Assembly (NCBI GenBank): GCA_025363815.1
Contig: JANYLB010000037.1
Location: 1 to 64,000 of the forward strand
DNA: 64,000 bases
Direction: 5' to 3'
From: Actinomycetes bacterium
Lineage (GTDB): Bacteria > Actinomycetota > Acidimicrobiia > IMCC26256 > JANYLB01
A program made the translations under genes and the position numbers. A model generated the notes under the pieces. It saw only the letters and a program-made list of their open reading frames with translations, had not been told where the DNA came from and did not search any database. Within the stretch, counting starts at the first letter, position 1. Each line of letters begins with the position of its first letter. Below are positions 26,140 through 34,522 of this stretch, piece after piece.

Positions 26140-26751
26140 ATGGAAGCCACAGGATCAGGGACGAAAGCCCTGATTCTCGACGTTGCCCTCCACAAGTTCG
26201 CCGACCATGGCTTCACCGGTACGAGCCTCACCGAGATCGCCGACGAGGTCGGGATCCGCCGACCGAGCCTGTTGCACCACTTCCCGTCGAAGGAAGCGCT
26301 GTACCGCGCGGTTCTGCTCGAATCGTTCGCCGACTGGCTCGCGCTCGTCGAGCGGGCCGTGGCCGCGCCCGATCGAGAGGGCTGGCCGCAGGTCGAGCGG
26401 GTTCTGCACGCAGCGTTCCAGTTCTTCGAGGAGCACCCCGAGTTCGTTCGGCTGGTGCGCAGAGAGGCTCTCGAAGGTGGATCACCGCTAGCCGATGAGC
26501 TCGGCGAGGCGATCCGACCGTGGTTCGATCGGGGAACCACGTTCCTCGAACGGGAGATGGACGCGGGTCGCCTGCGCCGCTACGACGCGCGTCAACTACT
26601 GCTCACCGGGTACGGCGCGGTGCTGTCGTACCTGTCCGACGCACCCCTCGTGACCTCGTTGCTCGACGAGGATCCACTCTCGCCGGCGATGCTCAAGGAA
26701 CGAAGAGAACATGTCATCGACGTGCTTCGCAGCGCACTCGAGCCGTCTTAG
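26140..26751 (+). CDS. TetR/AcrR family transcriptional regulator
   Basis: The protein has 203 residues. The N-terminal helix-turn-helix is [45 protein letters not shown]-type, with the standard TetR signature at residues 8-52. The C-terminal ligand domain begins [13 protein letters not shown]. It follows the LLM oxidoreductase by 110 bases on the same strand and may regulate the thioesterase-LLM pair. Its ATG at 26140 is preceded by GGAG at nine bases; the longer ORF in the track is spurious. Confidence 0.92.
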   Translation: MEATGSGTKALILDVALHKFADHGFTGTSLTEIADEVGIRRPSLLHHFPSKEALYRAVLLESFADWLALVERAVAAPDREGWPQVERVLHAAFQFFEEHPEFVRLVRREALEGGSPLADELGEAIRPWFDRGTTFLEREMDAGRLRRYDARQLLLTGYGAVLSYLSDAPLVTSLLDEDPLSPAMLKERREHVIDVLRSALEPS

Positions 26752-26766
26752 CGGTAGAACAACCAT

Positions 26767-27486
26767 CTACTGGAACAACGTCTCGGGTTCGATCGGATCG
26801 ACGAGATCGGGTCCGTTGCTCGAGGCCTTGTTCACGCGCGTGCTCACCGGGTAGGCCTCGAGCCACTCCGATGGCGCGGGAACGAGCAGCGGCGCCAGAC
26901 GGCAGAGATCGTGGTTCTCCGGGTCGAGCCAGGTCGACCACGCGTCTTCCCCGAGCACGACCGGCATGCGATCGTGGATTGGCTCGAGCATCTCATTCGG
27001 ACGGGTCGTGACGATCACACACGACGCGACCCACGGCCCATCAGCGTCGGAGGGATCGCACCACGTCTCCCACAACCCGGCGAAGGCGAGCGGATCACCG
27101 TCACGGCGGTGAATGAACATCGGCTGTTTGTGGGCCTTCCTGGCCCCCTGTCGGGGCTGCAGCCGCCACTCGTAAAAGCCGTCGGCCGGGAGAATGCACC
27201 GACGCCGGGCGAACGCGTGCTTGTAGGCCGGCTTCTCTGCGAGCGTCTCTGCCCTCGCGTTGATCATGCGGTCACCGATCTTGGTGTCCTTGGCCCACGA
27301 CGGCACCAGCCCCCAGCGCAACGATTCCAGCACCCGCGCGCCCGGCATTCGCTCGACGATCCCGTACACCGAGGCGCGGGGCGCCACGTTGTAATCGGGC
27401 TGGTGCGCTTCGGTAGCGATCTCGTCGACGTCGAACCGCTCGGCGAGCAGCACCGGCGATGAGACCTGTACGTACCGTCCGCACAC
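26767..27486 (-). CDS. SOS response-associated (SRAP) peptidase, YedK/HMCES family
   Basis: The protein has 239 residues. Cys2 of MCGRY is the nucleophile that forms a thiazolidine link to abasic sites. YNVAPR, MINARAET, GFYEW (catalytic Glu) and IHDRMPVVL (catalytic His) are all present. These proteins protect abasic sites in single-stranded DNA. The start is GTG. The gene is convergent with the TetR gene with 15 bases between stops, and lies next to a DUF3052 gene whose stop is six bases upstream of this start. Confidence 0.93.
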   Translation of the reverse strand: MCGRYVQVSSPVLLAERFDVDEIATEAHQPDYNVAPRASVYGIVERMPGARVLESLRWGLVPSWAKDTKIGDRMINARAETLAEKPAYKHAFARRRCILPADGFYEWRLQPRQGARKAHKQPMFIHRRDGDPLAFAGLWETWCDPSDADGPWVASCVIVTTRPNEMLEPIHDRMPVVLGEDAWSTWLDPENHDLCRLAPLLVPAPSEWLEAYPVSTRVNKASSNGPDLVDPIEPETLFQ

Positions 27487-27491
27487 GCGGG

Positions 27492-27974
27492 TCAGCCGAG
27501 ACCGTTGCGTTGCGCACGAACCCGCGCCGGCCGACCGCGCTCGGGACGGTCGTCATGGCGATAGACAAACCTCAGCCCTGACCAGATGTCATCGATCTCA
27601 CAGAACTTGTCGTCGACCAGACCAGCCGACAGTCCGATCTCGCGGGCGATGCTCCCAGTGAGGTCGGTGGCGACCCCCGAAGTACGCGTCGGCCAGCTCA
27701 CCCACAGCCCGCCGTCGGCAACAAGCGCGCGGGCGAACACAGGGAAGCGCCGCTCGAGCTCGGCCCGGCGGGTCGCGAAGAAGACGATGACATCGAGGTT
27801 CCCGCGGGCGTGGTCGCACATGGACACGCCCGTCGGGAACCCGTCAAGCCTGGCTTCGAAGCCCTTCGGCGCTCCGATGAGCGCTCCACGCGTCCCATCG
27901 ACCATCCCCAGCATCTGTGGCAACGGGGTGCGCGAGTACCCGGCCATCGGGGTATGTGATCGCAACTGGGTCAC
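27492..27974 (-). CDS. DUF3052 family protein
   Basis: The protein has 160 residues. AGYSRTPLPQMLGM, ALIGAPKGFEARL, LDVIVFFATRRAELERRFP, GGLWVSWPTRTSGVATDL and GLVDDKFCEIDDIWSGLRFVYR are the conserved blocks of DUF3052, an actinobacterial family of unknown function. The ORF-track start is GTG 27974; the ATG at 27947 (MAGYSRTP) matches the family start better, though neither has a clear ribosome-binding site. The C-terminal RPERGRPARVRAQ tail is basic. It is the upstream neighbour of the SRAP gene. Confidence 0.8.
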   Translation of the reverse strand: MTQLRSHTPMAGYSRTPLPQMLGMVDGTRGALIGAPKGFEARLDGFPTGVSMCDHARGNLDVIVFFATRRAELERRFPVFARALVADGGLWVSWPTRTSGVATDLTGSIAREIGLSAGLVDDKFCEIDDIWSGLRFVYRHDDRPERGRPARVRAQRNGLG

Positions 27975-27998
27975 CGCGTCAAACGCAGGATCTCGCGC

Positions 27999-29306
27999 TT
28001 AGGTCGCATCGCCGGCCCGGTACCGGGCAAACGAAGGAAGGGCAAGGCCCAGCGCGACGACCCCCACGATGCAGGCCAGCCCTCCGGCGATCACCGACAC
28101 GGTTGGCGAGGCAAGCGCGGCAACGAGGCCGGCTTCGACATCACCGATCCGGGGACCCCCTGTGACCACCACGATGTTCACCGCCGAGATCCGGCCGCGC
28201 AGATCATCGGGAACGCTCGACTGGAGGATCGTGCCGCGGAACACGGCGGAGATCACATCGGCGGCACCCGCGACGGCAAGGCACACGATCGCCACTCCCA
28301 AGCGGTCACCGGCCAGGCCGAAGCCGACGATGCCGAGACCCCACACGGCCACCGCGATGAGCACCGCGAGACCCTGGCGCGAAACCCTTCGGATCCAGCC
28401 GCTCGTGAGTGCGCTCGTGAGCGCGCCGACCGAAACCGCCGAGAACAGGATGCCGACCACTTCCGGTCCGGCGTGGAACTGTGTCGTCGCGAGGATCGGA
28501 AAGAGCGCGCGCGGCATGCCGAACGTCATCGCGATGAGATCCACGAAGAACACGCTCTGCAACACGCGCCGGCCGCGCAGATACGTGAACCCTGCGAGGA
28601 TCGACCTCCACCCACCGGTCGGCTCCACGCTGTCGGCCCTGCGGTCGGGATCGCGCTGGGGGGGAAGAGCGCTCATCAGCGCCGCGGCCAGGATCGCCGC
28701 CGAGAAGCTGACGACGTCTATTCCGTAGGCCCAGGCCAGCCCGGCGCGGGCGACGATGATCCCGCCGAGCGCCGGACCCACGATCAGGCACGTGTTCCAC
28801 ATCGCCTGGTTCAGCGCCAGCGCCGCCGGGAGCTGCGAGCGGGGCACGAGATTGGGAGTTATGGCGGTCCGCACCGACAATGCGAAGCCCGACAACCCCG
28901 CGATCGCGGCTGCGCCGAGATACACCAGCGCCAGGCTGGGCCGACCCGCCAGTGCTCCGGCGACCAGCAGGGCCGAGGCGGCCGCCTGACCCGCCTGGGC
29001 AACCAGCAGCAGCCTCCTACGGTCCATTCGGTCCACTAGGGGGCTGCCGAGCACTGTGACCGCGACGAGGGGCACCAGCTGGACCAGCCCGATCATTCCC
29101 ACGGCGAGGGCCGAACCGGTCAGGCGGTACACCTGGATGTAGAGCGCGACCAGCGTAATGTTGGAGCCGGTCTCCGAGACCAGCTCGCCGATCCATAGGA
29201 GCCGGAAGTTGCGGGAATCCCGCAGCGGAGCGACGTCGACGGCGAGCCTTCGGATCCGGGCCCCGAGACCACGTCGCGGCGGCCCGTCACCCGATAATCC
29301 GACCAT
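27999..29306 (-). CDS. MFS transporter, EntS-like exporter
   Basis: The protein has 435 residues with about twelve hydrophobic segments. NFRLLWIGELVSETGSNITLVALYIQVY, then LVDRMDRRRLLL after helix 2, and SVPDDLRGRISAVNIVVVTGGPRIGDVEAG in the second half are typical of the enterobactin-exporter-like (MFS_3) group. Its substrate is unknown. It is divergent from the peroxiredoxin gene across about 107 bases. Confidence 0.87.
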   Translation of the reverse strand: MVGLSGDGPPRRGLGARIRRLAVDVAPLRDSRNFRLLWIGELVSETGSNITLVALYIQVYRLTGSALAVGMIGLVQLVPLVAVTVLGSPLVDRMDRRRLLLVAQAGQAAASALLVAGALAGRPSLALVYLGAAAIAGLSGFALSVRTAITPNLVPRSQLPAALALNQAMWNTCLIVGPALGGIIVARAGLAWAYGIDVVSFSAAILAAALMSALPPQRDPDRRADSVEPTGGWRSILAGFTYLRGRRVLQSVFFVDLIAMTFGMPRALFPILATTQFHAGPEVVGILFSAVSVGALTSALTSGWIRRVSRQGLAVLIAVAVWGLGIVGFGLAGDRLGVAIVCLAVAGAADVISAVFRGTILQSSVPDDLRGRISAVNIVVVTGGPRIGDVEAGLVAALASPTVSVIAGGLACIVGVVALGLALPSFARYRAGDAT

Positions 29307-29413
29307 TTCGCTCGACTTTCGGAATGGTCACCGATAGCGTGACGTTGACCCGAAGGAAGAGCCTACGACGGCTCCCCGGGATCCACCCCGACCGATCCAA
29401 CTGGAGGAACGAC

Positions 29414-30049
29414 ATGGCGATCCGCTTGGGCGACGAAGCCCCCGACTTCACCGCGGAGACCACTGAAGGCACCGTCGCCCTGCACGACTATCTCGGCGAC
29501 GGTTGGGGCCTGCTCTTCTCCCACCCGAAGGACTTCACCCCCGTCTGCACCACAGAGCTCGGCGCGTTCGCGACCCGCAAGGGTGAGTTCGACCAGCGCA
29601 ACGTGAAGCTCATCGGTGTGAGCGTGGATCCGCTCGACTCGCACAAGAAATGGGCGGGCGACATCGAGGAGACACAGGGCACCGCGCTCAACTACCCCCT
29701 CATCGCCGACCCGGAGCGGAAGGTCGCCGACCTCTACGACATGATCCACCCGAACGCGAACGACACCCTCACGGTTCGGTCGGTCTTCGTGATCGGGCCC
29801 GACAAGAAGGTGAAGCTCACGCTGACCTACCCGGCGAGCACCGGGCGCAACGTCGACGAGCTCCTCAGGGTCATCGACTCGCTCCAGCTCACTGCCGGCT
29901 ACAGCGTCGCAACGCCGGTCAACTGGAACGACGGCGACGACGTGATCATCGTTCCGGCGATCTCCGACGAAGACGCCAAGGCGAAGTTCCCCAAGGGTTG
30001 GAACACGCTGAAGCCGTATCTCCGTATCACCCCGCAACCGAACAAGTAG
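29414..30049 (+). CDS. Peroxiredoxin, 1-Cys (Prx6) type
   Basis: The protein has 211 residues. The peroxidatic cysteine is in SHPKDFTPVCTTELGA at about residue 46. SVDPLDSHKKWAGDIEE, YPLIADPERKVADLYDMI and the C-terminal TPVNWNDGDDVIIVPAISDEDAKAKFPKGW tail are the Prx6 pattern. GGAGG lies six bases before the ATG. It reduces peroxides. A cytochrome P460-like lipoprotein follows after 56 bases on the same strand. Confidence 0.95.
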   Translation: MAIRLGDEAPDFTAETTEGTVALHDYLGDGWGLLFSHPKDFTPVCTTELGAFATRKGEFDQRNVKLIGVSVDPLDSHKKWAGDIEETQGTALNYPLIADPERKVADLYDMIHPNANDTLTVRSVFVIGPDKKVKLTLTYPASTGRNVDELLRVIDSLQLTAGYSVATPVNWNDGDDVIIVPAISDEDAKAKFPKGWNTLKPYLRITPQPNK

Positions 30050-30105
30050 TCAAACACCTGTCGCGCGGTGAGGCCCCGAAGTCGGCCGGTACCGGGAAGG
30101 CTCCG

Positions 30106-30696
30106 ATGCAAACCAGGTCCGGCCGACAGTTCGCCTGGTGGGCAGGGCTCGTGGCGCTCACCGCGCTCCTGGTGGCCGTGCAGGCGTGCAGCGGAACGTC
30201 GTCTCGGACATCCGCCACGTCCGCGCACCGCGGTGCCGACCGATCCAGGCGCATCGAGGTCACCGCCGCCGACTTCCGAAACATCAACACCATGACCAAG
30301 GTTCGAGGGTTCTTCGTCGGCAATCTGGCCGGCCACCTCGACAAGACTCTGGCGGTCGCGAACGATCCCAAGGGCGGCGCCTATCCGCCCGGGACTCTCA
30401 TCCAGCTCGTACCTCAGGAAGCGATGGTCAAGCAGCCCGCAGGCTTCGATCCGGCGACGAACGACTGGGAGTTCTTCTTCCTCGACACGACCGGGCAGGG
30501 AACGACGATTCTCAAGCGAGGCACCGTCGACGTCGTCAACCGATTCAACGGAAACTGCTCGAGCTGCCACTCCGCTGCCGACAAGCGCTTCGACATGGTG
30601 TGCGAGACGACCCACGGGTGCGCGCCGCTGCCGATCGGACACGACGTGATCGCGGCCATCCAGGCCGGAGACCCGCGCCCGATACCGACGCCCTGA
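30106..30696 (+). CDS. Cytochrome P460-like c-type haem lipoprotein
   Basis: The protein has 196 residues. LVALTALLVAVQAC is a lipoprotein signal with the cysteine at about residue 27. The mature domain has YPPGTLIQLVPQEAMVKQP, WEFFFLDTTGQGT and NGNCSSCHSAADKRFDMVCETTHGC, whose CSSCH is a haem c attachment site. This layout matches cytochrome P460-type proteins rather than ordinary class I cytochromes c. GGGAAGG lies five bases before the ATG. A second Cys pair after the haem motif may form a disulfide. It likely sits on the outer face of the membrane. The electron partner is unknown. Confidence 0.8.
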   Translation: MQTRSGRQFAWWAGLVALTALLVAVQACSGTSSRTSATSAHRGADRSRRIEVTAADFRNINTMTKVRGFFVGNLAGHLDKTLAVANDPKGGAYPPGTLIQLVPQEAMVKQPAGFDPATNDWEFFFLDTTGQGTTILKRGTVDVVNRFNGNCSSCHSAADKRFDMVCETTHGCAPLPIGHDVIAAIQAGDPRPIPTP

Positions 30697-30743
30697 CAGA
30701 GATCGCCCACGCGCCACGAGCCACGCGCCACCGGGGAATGCCC

Positions 30744-30763
30744 GGAGACGCCGCTGCGTCTCC
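30744..30763. terminator. Hairpin between convergent P460-like gene and ftsX
   Basis: GGAGACGC, loop CGCT, GCGTCTCC is a perfect eight-base stem with a four-base loop, in the 66-base gap between two convergent stops. There is no T-run, as is usual for high-GC intrinsic hairpins. The right arm abuts the ftsX stop codon. Confidence 0.6.
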
Positions 30764-31644
30764 TAGACCCGGACTATGCGGCGGAGGCCGACGAGCGAGC
30801 CGGTGAGGCCGATCGCCGCGCCGAGCAGCAGCACGACGAAGCCGATGCCACCGGCGTCGCCGGCGGTGACGTACCAACCGCGGAAGAAGTCGGCGGGGTT
30901 GTGGAGCAGGCCGGCCAGGAGGACCTTGAGTAGGTAGATACCGCCGAATGCGAGGCCTGCTCCGAGGAGGCCCTGGACGAGCCCTTCGGCCATGAACGGG
31001 ATCCGCACGAACCAGTTCGACGCGCCGACGAGCTTCATGATCTCGATCTCTCGCCGGCGGGCGAACGTCGCGAGCCGGATCGTGTTCACGATCAGGAACA
31101 ACGACGACGCGAGCAGCACGAGCGAGAGGCCGATGAAGAGATACCGCACCCAGTTCGTGAACGACAGCAAGCTCTTGACCGCCTTCGACGCGGTGTTCAC
31201 CTCGTCGACGCCGGGCTGGCTGCGGAACTGATCGGCGATCGTCTCGGTCAGCTCGGCCCGTTGGGGCACGACCCTGAAGGACGCGGGCAGATCGGCGGCG
31301 CTGATGCTCGAGAAGAGGTCGGAGTTGTTCTTGAACAGCTTCTTGGCTTCCTGAAGCGCCTTCTCCTTCGAGATGAACTCGAACTTCTTCACGTTCCGAT
31401 CGCCGCTGAGTCGCGACTGCACGCCGCTGATCTGCGATTGCGTCGCGTCGACCTTCATGTAGACCTCTTCTTCGACGCCGCCCTTCCACTTGGCGGTTCC
31501 GTGGTCGACGACGCGCGACAGGAGCATGATCCCGCCGAACAGGAACAGCGAGACGGTGACGGTGAGGATTCCGGCCAGAGTCATCAGCAGGTTTCGACGA
31601 AGCGAGATGAGCGTCTCGCGGGCGAAGTAGTTGAACTTGGCCAT
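30763..31644 (-). CDS. ftsX: Cell division protein FtsX
   Basis: The protein has 293 residues. An N-terminal cytoplasmic helix (FNYFARETLISLRRNLLMTLAG) and first membrane helix are followed by a periplasmic domain of about 120 residues, then three more membrane helices with RREIEIMKLVGASNWFVRIPFMAEG, the FtsX signature loop. FtsEX regulates peptidoglycan hydrolases at the septum. The start is ATG 31644 (GTG 31647 is possible), ten bases after the ftsE stop. Confidence 0.94.
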   Translation of the reverse strand: MAKFNYFARETLISLRRNLLMTLAGILTVTVSLFLFGGIMLLSRVVDHGTAKWKGGVEEEVYMKVDATQSQISGVQSRLSGDRNVKKFEFISKEKALQEAKKLFKNNSDLFSSISAADLPASFRVVPQRAELTETIADQFRSQPGVDEVNTASKAVKSLLSFTNWVRYLFIGLSLVLLASSLFLIVNTIRLATFARRREIEIMKLVGASNWFVRIPFMAEGLVQGLLGAGLAFGGIYLLKVLLAGLLHNPADFFRGWYVTAGDAGGIGFVVLLLGAAIGLTGSLVGLRRIVRV

Positions 31645-31654
31645 CACCGCGACA

Positions 31655-32341
31655 TCAGCTCCCGACGCCGTAAACGCCGCGAGCCTGGTCGCGAACGAGA
31701 GAGCCGTGATCGAGCTCGATCACCCGTCGGCGCATGGAGTCGACGATGCGGGAGTCGTGGGTGGCCATGCAGACCGTGGTCCCGGTGCGGTTGATCCGGT
31801 CGAGCAGGCGCATGATCCCGACGGTCGTCGCGGGGTCGAGGTTTCCGGTCGGCTCGTCGGCGAGAAGGATAAGCGGGCGGTTGACGAACGCGCGGGCCAC
31901 AGAGACCCGCTGCTGCTCGCCACCGGAGAGCTCGTGCGGAAAGTTATCGGCCTTGTTCGACAGCCCAACGAGGTCGAGAATCTGCGGAACCTGTGCGCGG
32001 GTGACATGGCGGGGACGGCCGATGACCTCGGAAGCGAACGCCACATTCTCGTACACCGTCTTGTTGGGCAGGAGCTTGAAGTCTTGGAAGACGGTGCCGA
32101 TGTTGCGACGGAGCTGCGGCACCTTCCACGTCGCGAGGCGGGAGATGTCTCGGCCCGCGACAACGATCCGGCCGGAGGTGACGCCCTCCTCACGTAAGAG
32201 GAGGCGAAGGAACGTCGACTTCCCCGAGCCCGATGGGCCGACGAGGAAGACGAACTCGCCTTTCTGTACGTCGAGTGACACATCGCGGAGTGCGGCGACG
32301 CCACCTTTGTAGATCTTGGACACCTGCTCGAAGCGGATCAT
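31655..32341 (-). CDS. ftsE: Cell division ATP-binding protein FtsE
   Basis: The protein has 228 residues. Walker A is GPSGSGKST, the Q-loop is [10 protein letters not shown], the signature is LSGGEQQR, Walker B is [13 protein letters not shown] and the H-loop is [15 protein letters not shown] is the usual FtsE start; the ORF track's 16 extra residues are not supported. It is the ATPase partner of FtsX. The 85-base gap to prfB holds a 12-bp direct repeat. Confidence 0.95.
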   Translation of the reverse strand: MIRFEQVSKIYKGGVAALRDVSLDVQKGEFVFLVGPSGSGKSTFLRLLLREEGVTSGRIVVAGRDISRLATWKVPQLRRNIGTVFQDFKLLPNKTVYENVAFASEVIGRPRHVTRAQVPQILDLVGLSNKADNFPHELSGGEQQRVSVARAFVNRPLILLADEPTGNLDPATTVGIMRLLDRINRTGTTVCMATHDSRIVDSMRRRVIELDHGSLVRDQARGVYGVGS

Positions 32342-32392
32342 GTGATCCGGAGAGGGTAACAAACGCTGAGCGTGATTTAAGGGCATCACCGC

Positions 32393-32426
32393 CTCGACCT
32401 GCAGTGACGCGCGGCTCGACCTGCAG
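32393..32426. repeat. 12-bp direct repeat between prfB and ftsE
   Basis: CTCGACCTGCAG occurs at 32393-32404 and again at 32415-32426, identical, with a 22-bp period that is two helical turns. The second copy abuts the prfB stop codon. It could be a regulatory site for ftsEX. Confidence 0.5.
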
Positions 32427-33560
32427 CTATCCCTCCCCTCGCTGCCGCCTCCACTGCAGGAAGGCCTCCATGAAGTCGTCGAGATCGCCGTCGAGCACGG
32501 CCTGCACGTTGCCGGTCTCGAAGATCGGCTCTTCGCGACCTCCGACGATTCGGGTCCGCTCGTCTTTGGCCATCTGGTACGGCGCGAGCACGTACGAACG
32601 GATCTGACTTCCCCATGCGACCTCGCGCTTCTCCCCCGCGAGCCGCTCGAGCTCAGCCTTCTGCTCCTCGCGCTGACGCTGAGCGAGACGCGCCGCGAGG
32701 ATCTGCATCGCGTGTGCCTTGTTCTGGGTCTGGGAGCGCTCGTTCTGGCACGACACCACGATGCCTGTGGGCAGGTGGGTGAGTCGCACGGCCGAGTCGG
32801 TCACGTTCACGTGCTGACCTCCTGCACCAGACGAGCGGTAGGTGTCAACCCGCAGCTCGCTCGGGTCGATCTCGGGCACCTCCGCAGGATCGAGCGCGGG
32901 CACTGCCTCAAGGCTCGCGAACGCCGTCTGACGGCGATGCTGAGAATCGAACGGAGACAACCGCACCAGCCGGTGAACGCCCTTCTCCCCGGTGACGAGC
33001 CCGTACGCGTAGCGACCCTTGACCGTGAACGTTGCCGAGCTGATGCCCGCTTCCTGGCCGGTCTGGACCTCGTCGAGCTCGACGTCGAACCCCCGCCTCT
33101 CCCCCCAGCGCGTGTACATGCGGAGGAGCATCTCGGCCCAGTCCTGCGCATCCGTGCCACCGGCGCCGGAATTGATCGAGCAGATCGCGTCGCGCTCGTC
33201 ATGCTCACCGGTGAACAACGCGCGCAGCTCGAGCCGGTCGAGCTCGCGCGTCACTCTGGAGACACCCGCCTCGATCTCGGGCTCGACCGAGTCGTCGCCC
33301 TCTTCACGACCGAGCTCGAACAACGTCTCCTGATCGGAGAGTCGATCGTCCAGCCCATCGACGAGCTCGATGTCTTCGCGCACACGAGCCGCTTCGGTCG
33401 TGACCGCCCTGGCCTGGTCGGGATCGTCCCAGAGATTCGGGCCGGCCGCCTCTACATCCAGCTCGGCGAGGCGCGTCCGGGCCTCGTCGATCCGTAGATA
33501 GCCGTGCGCGTCACCGACGCGGCGGCGGAGGTCGGCAAGATCGTCGCTGAAATCACGCAC
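32427..33560 (-). CDS. prfB: Peptide chain release factor 2
   Basis: The protein has 377 residues, normal for RF2. [20 protein letters not shown] contains the GGQ that triggers peptidyl-tRNA hydrolysis; [21 protein letters not shown] is the RF2 marker of domain 2. I saw no CTTTGA frameshift site near codon 25; the frame is continuous from the GTG at 33560 ([15 protein letters not shown]). It therefore lacks the autoregulatory frameshift known in many bacteria. It lies between secA/MOSC and ftsE as part of the secA-prfB-ftsEX block. Confidence 0.95.
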   Translation of the reverse strand: MRDFSDDLADLRRRVGDAHGYLRIDEARTRLAELDVEAAGPNLWDDPDQARAVTTEAARVREDIELVDGLDDRLSDQETLFELGREEGDDSVEPEIEAGVSRVTRELDRLELRALFTGEHDERDAICSINSGAGGTDAQDWAEMLLRMYTRWGERRGFDVELDEVQTGQEAGISSATFTVKGRYAYGLVTGEKGVHRLVRLSPFDSQHRRQTAFASLEAVPALDPAEVPEIDPSELRVDTYRSSGAGGQHVNVTDSAVRLTHLPTGIVVSCQNERSQTQNKAHAMQILAARLAQRQREEQKAELERLAGEKREVAWGSQIRSYVLAPYQMAKDERTRIVGGREEPIFETGNVQAVLDGDLDDFMEAFLQWRRQRGEG

Positions 33561-33610
33561 GACCAGCCATCGTACCGGGCCGCGTAATTCCGGCCGGTAC
33601 GCTCGCCTCC

Positions 33611-34477
33611 ATGGCTGGTGCAAACGTGACCGAGGTGTGGCGATACCCGGCGAAGAGCATGCAGGGGGAGTCGCTGCCCGGCGCGACCATCGCAACGAAC
33701 GGCGTCGCCGGCGACCGTGGCTGGGCTGTGCGCGACGAAAAGCGCGGAGGAATACGCGGCGCCAAGAAGATCGGGGGTCTGATGAATCTGGCGGCCCGAT
33801 ACCGCAGCGAACCATTGGTCGATGCCCCGCCGCCGCCCATCGAGATCGACCTTGGCGACGGGCAAACCGTCTCGTCGGACGGACCCGATGTCAACGCCCG
33901 CCTCTCCGGCGCGCTCGACCACCCGGTGACGCTCTGGCCCCTGCTCCCGCCCGACGCGCTCGACCACTACCGACGAGGCGCGGGCGACACCGACGATCTC
34001 GATGCCGAGCTCCGCTCGATCTTCGGCCGTGAGCCCGACGAGCCGCTCCCCGATCTCAGCGTGTTCCCGGCCGAGATCTTCGAGTTCGAATCGCCACCGG
34101 GCACGTACTTCGATGCGTTCCCGATCCTGCTCATCACCCGCCAGTCACTCGCGAGCCTGGCGGCGCTAGCCCCCGACTCACGGATCGACGTGCGGCGCTT
34201 CCGACCGAACATCGTGATCGACACGGCCGACGACGGCGACACCCCGTGGCCGGAGCTCAGCTGGATGGGAAGGACCGTTCGGGTGGGTCCGGTCGAGCTC
34301 GACGTGGTCGCGCCCTGCCCGCGATGCGTGATGATCACCCGGGCCTTTGCCGATCTCCCCCAGGACCGCGGGCTGATGCGCACCGTGGTTCGCGATGCCG
34401 ATCAGGTGCTGGGCGTGTACGCGACAGTCCGGACGCCCGGAAACATCCAGACGGGCGACGCGTTCACGCTGAGCTGA
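33611..34477 (+). CDS. MOSC domain-containing protein
   Basis: The protein has 288 residues. The N-terminal MOSC_N-type barrel begins VTEVWRYPAKSMQGESLPGATI, and GVAGDRGWAVRD follows. The MOSC domain contains RFRPNIVID and a conserved CPRCVMITRAF with the sulfur-carrying or Moco-binding Cys. MOSC proteins act in sulfur transfer for molybdenum cofactor or as N-hydroxylated compound reductases with Moco. The gene is inserted on the opposite strand between prfB and secA, so it is not part of that block. Confidence 0.88.
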   Translation: MAGANVTEVWRYPAKSMQGESLPGATIATNGVAGDRGWAVRDEKRGGIRGAKKIGGLMNLAARYRSEPLVDAPPPPIEIDLGDGQTVSSDGPDVNARLSGALDHPVTLWPLLPPDALDHYRRGAGDTDDLDAELRSIFGREPDEPLPDLSVFPAEIFEFESPPGTYFDAFPILLITRQSLASLAALAPDSRIDVRRFRPNIVIDTADDGDTPWPELSWMGRTVRVGPVELDVVAPCPRCVMITRAFADLPQDRGLMRTVVRDADQVLGVYATVRTPGNIQTGDAFTLS

Positions 34478-34478
34478 C

Positions 34479-34497
34479 CGCGGGGGTTGGGCCCGCG
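34479..34497. terminator. Hairpin between convergent MOSC and secA genes
   Basis: CGCGGG, seven-base loop, CCCGCG lies in the 45-base gap between the two stops, immediately after the MOSC stop. The stem is six GC-rich base pairs followed by TTG. It is a plausible but not strong terminator. Confidence 0.4.
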
Positions 34498-34522
34498 TTG
34501 AACATCAGCTCGGGGCGGCCGC

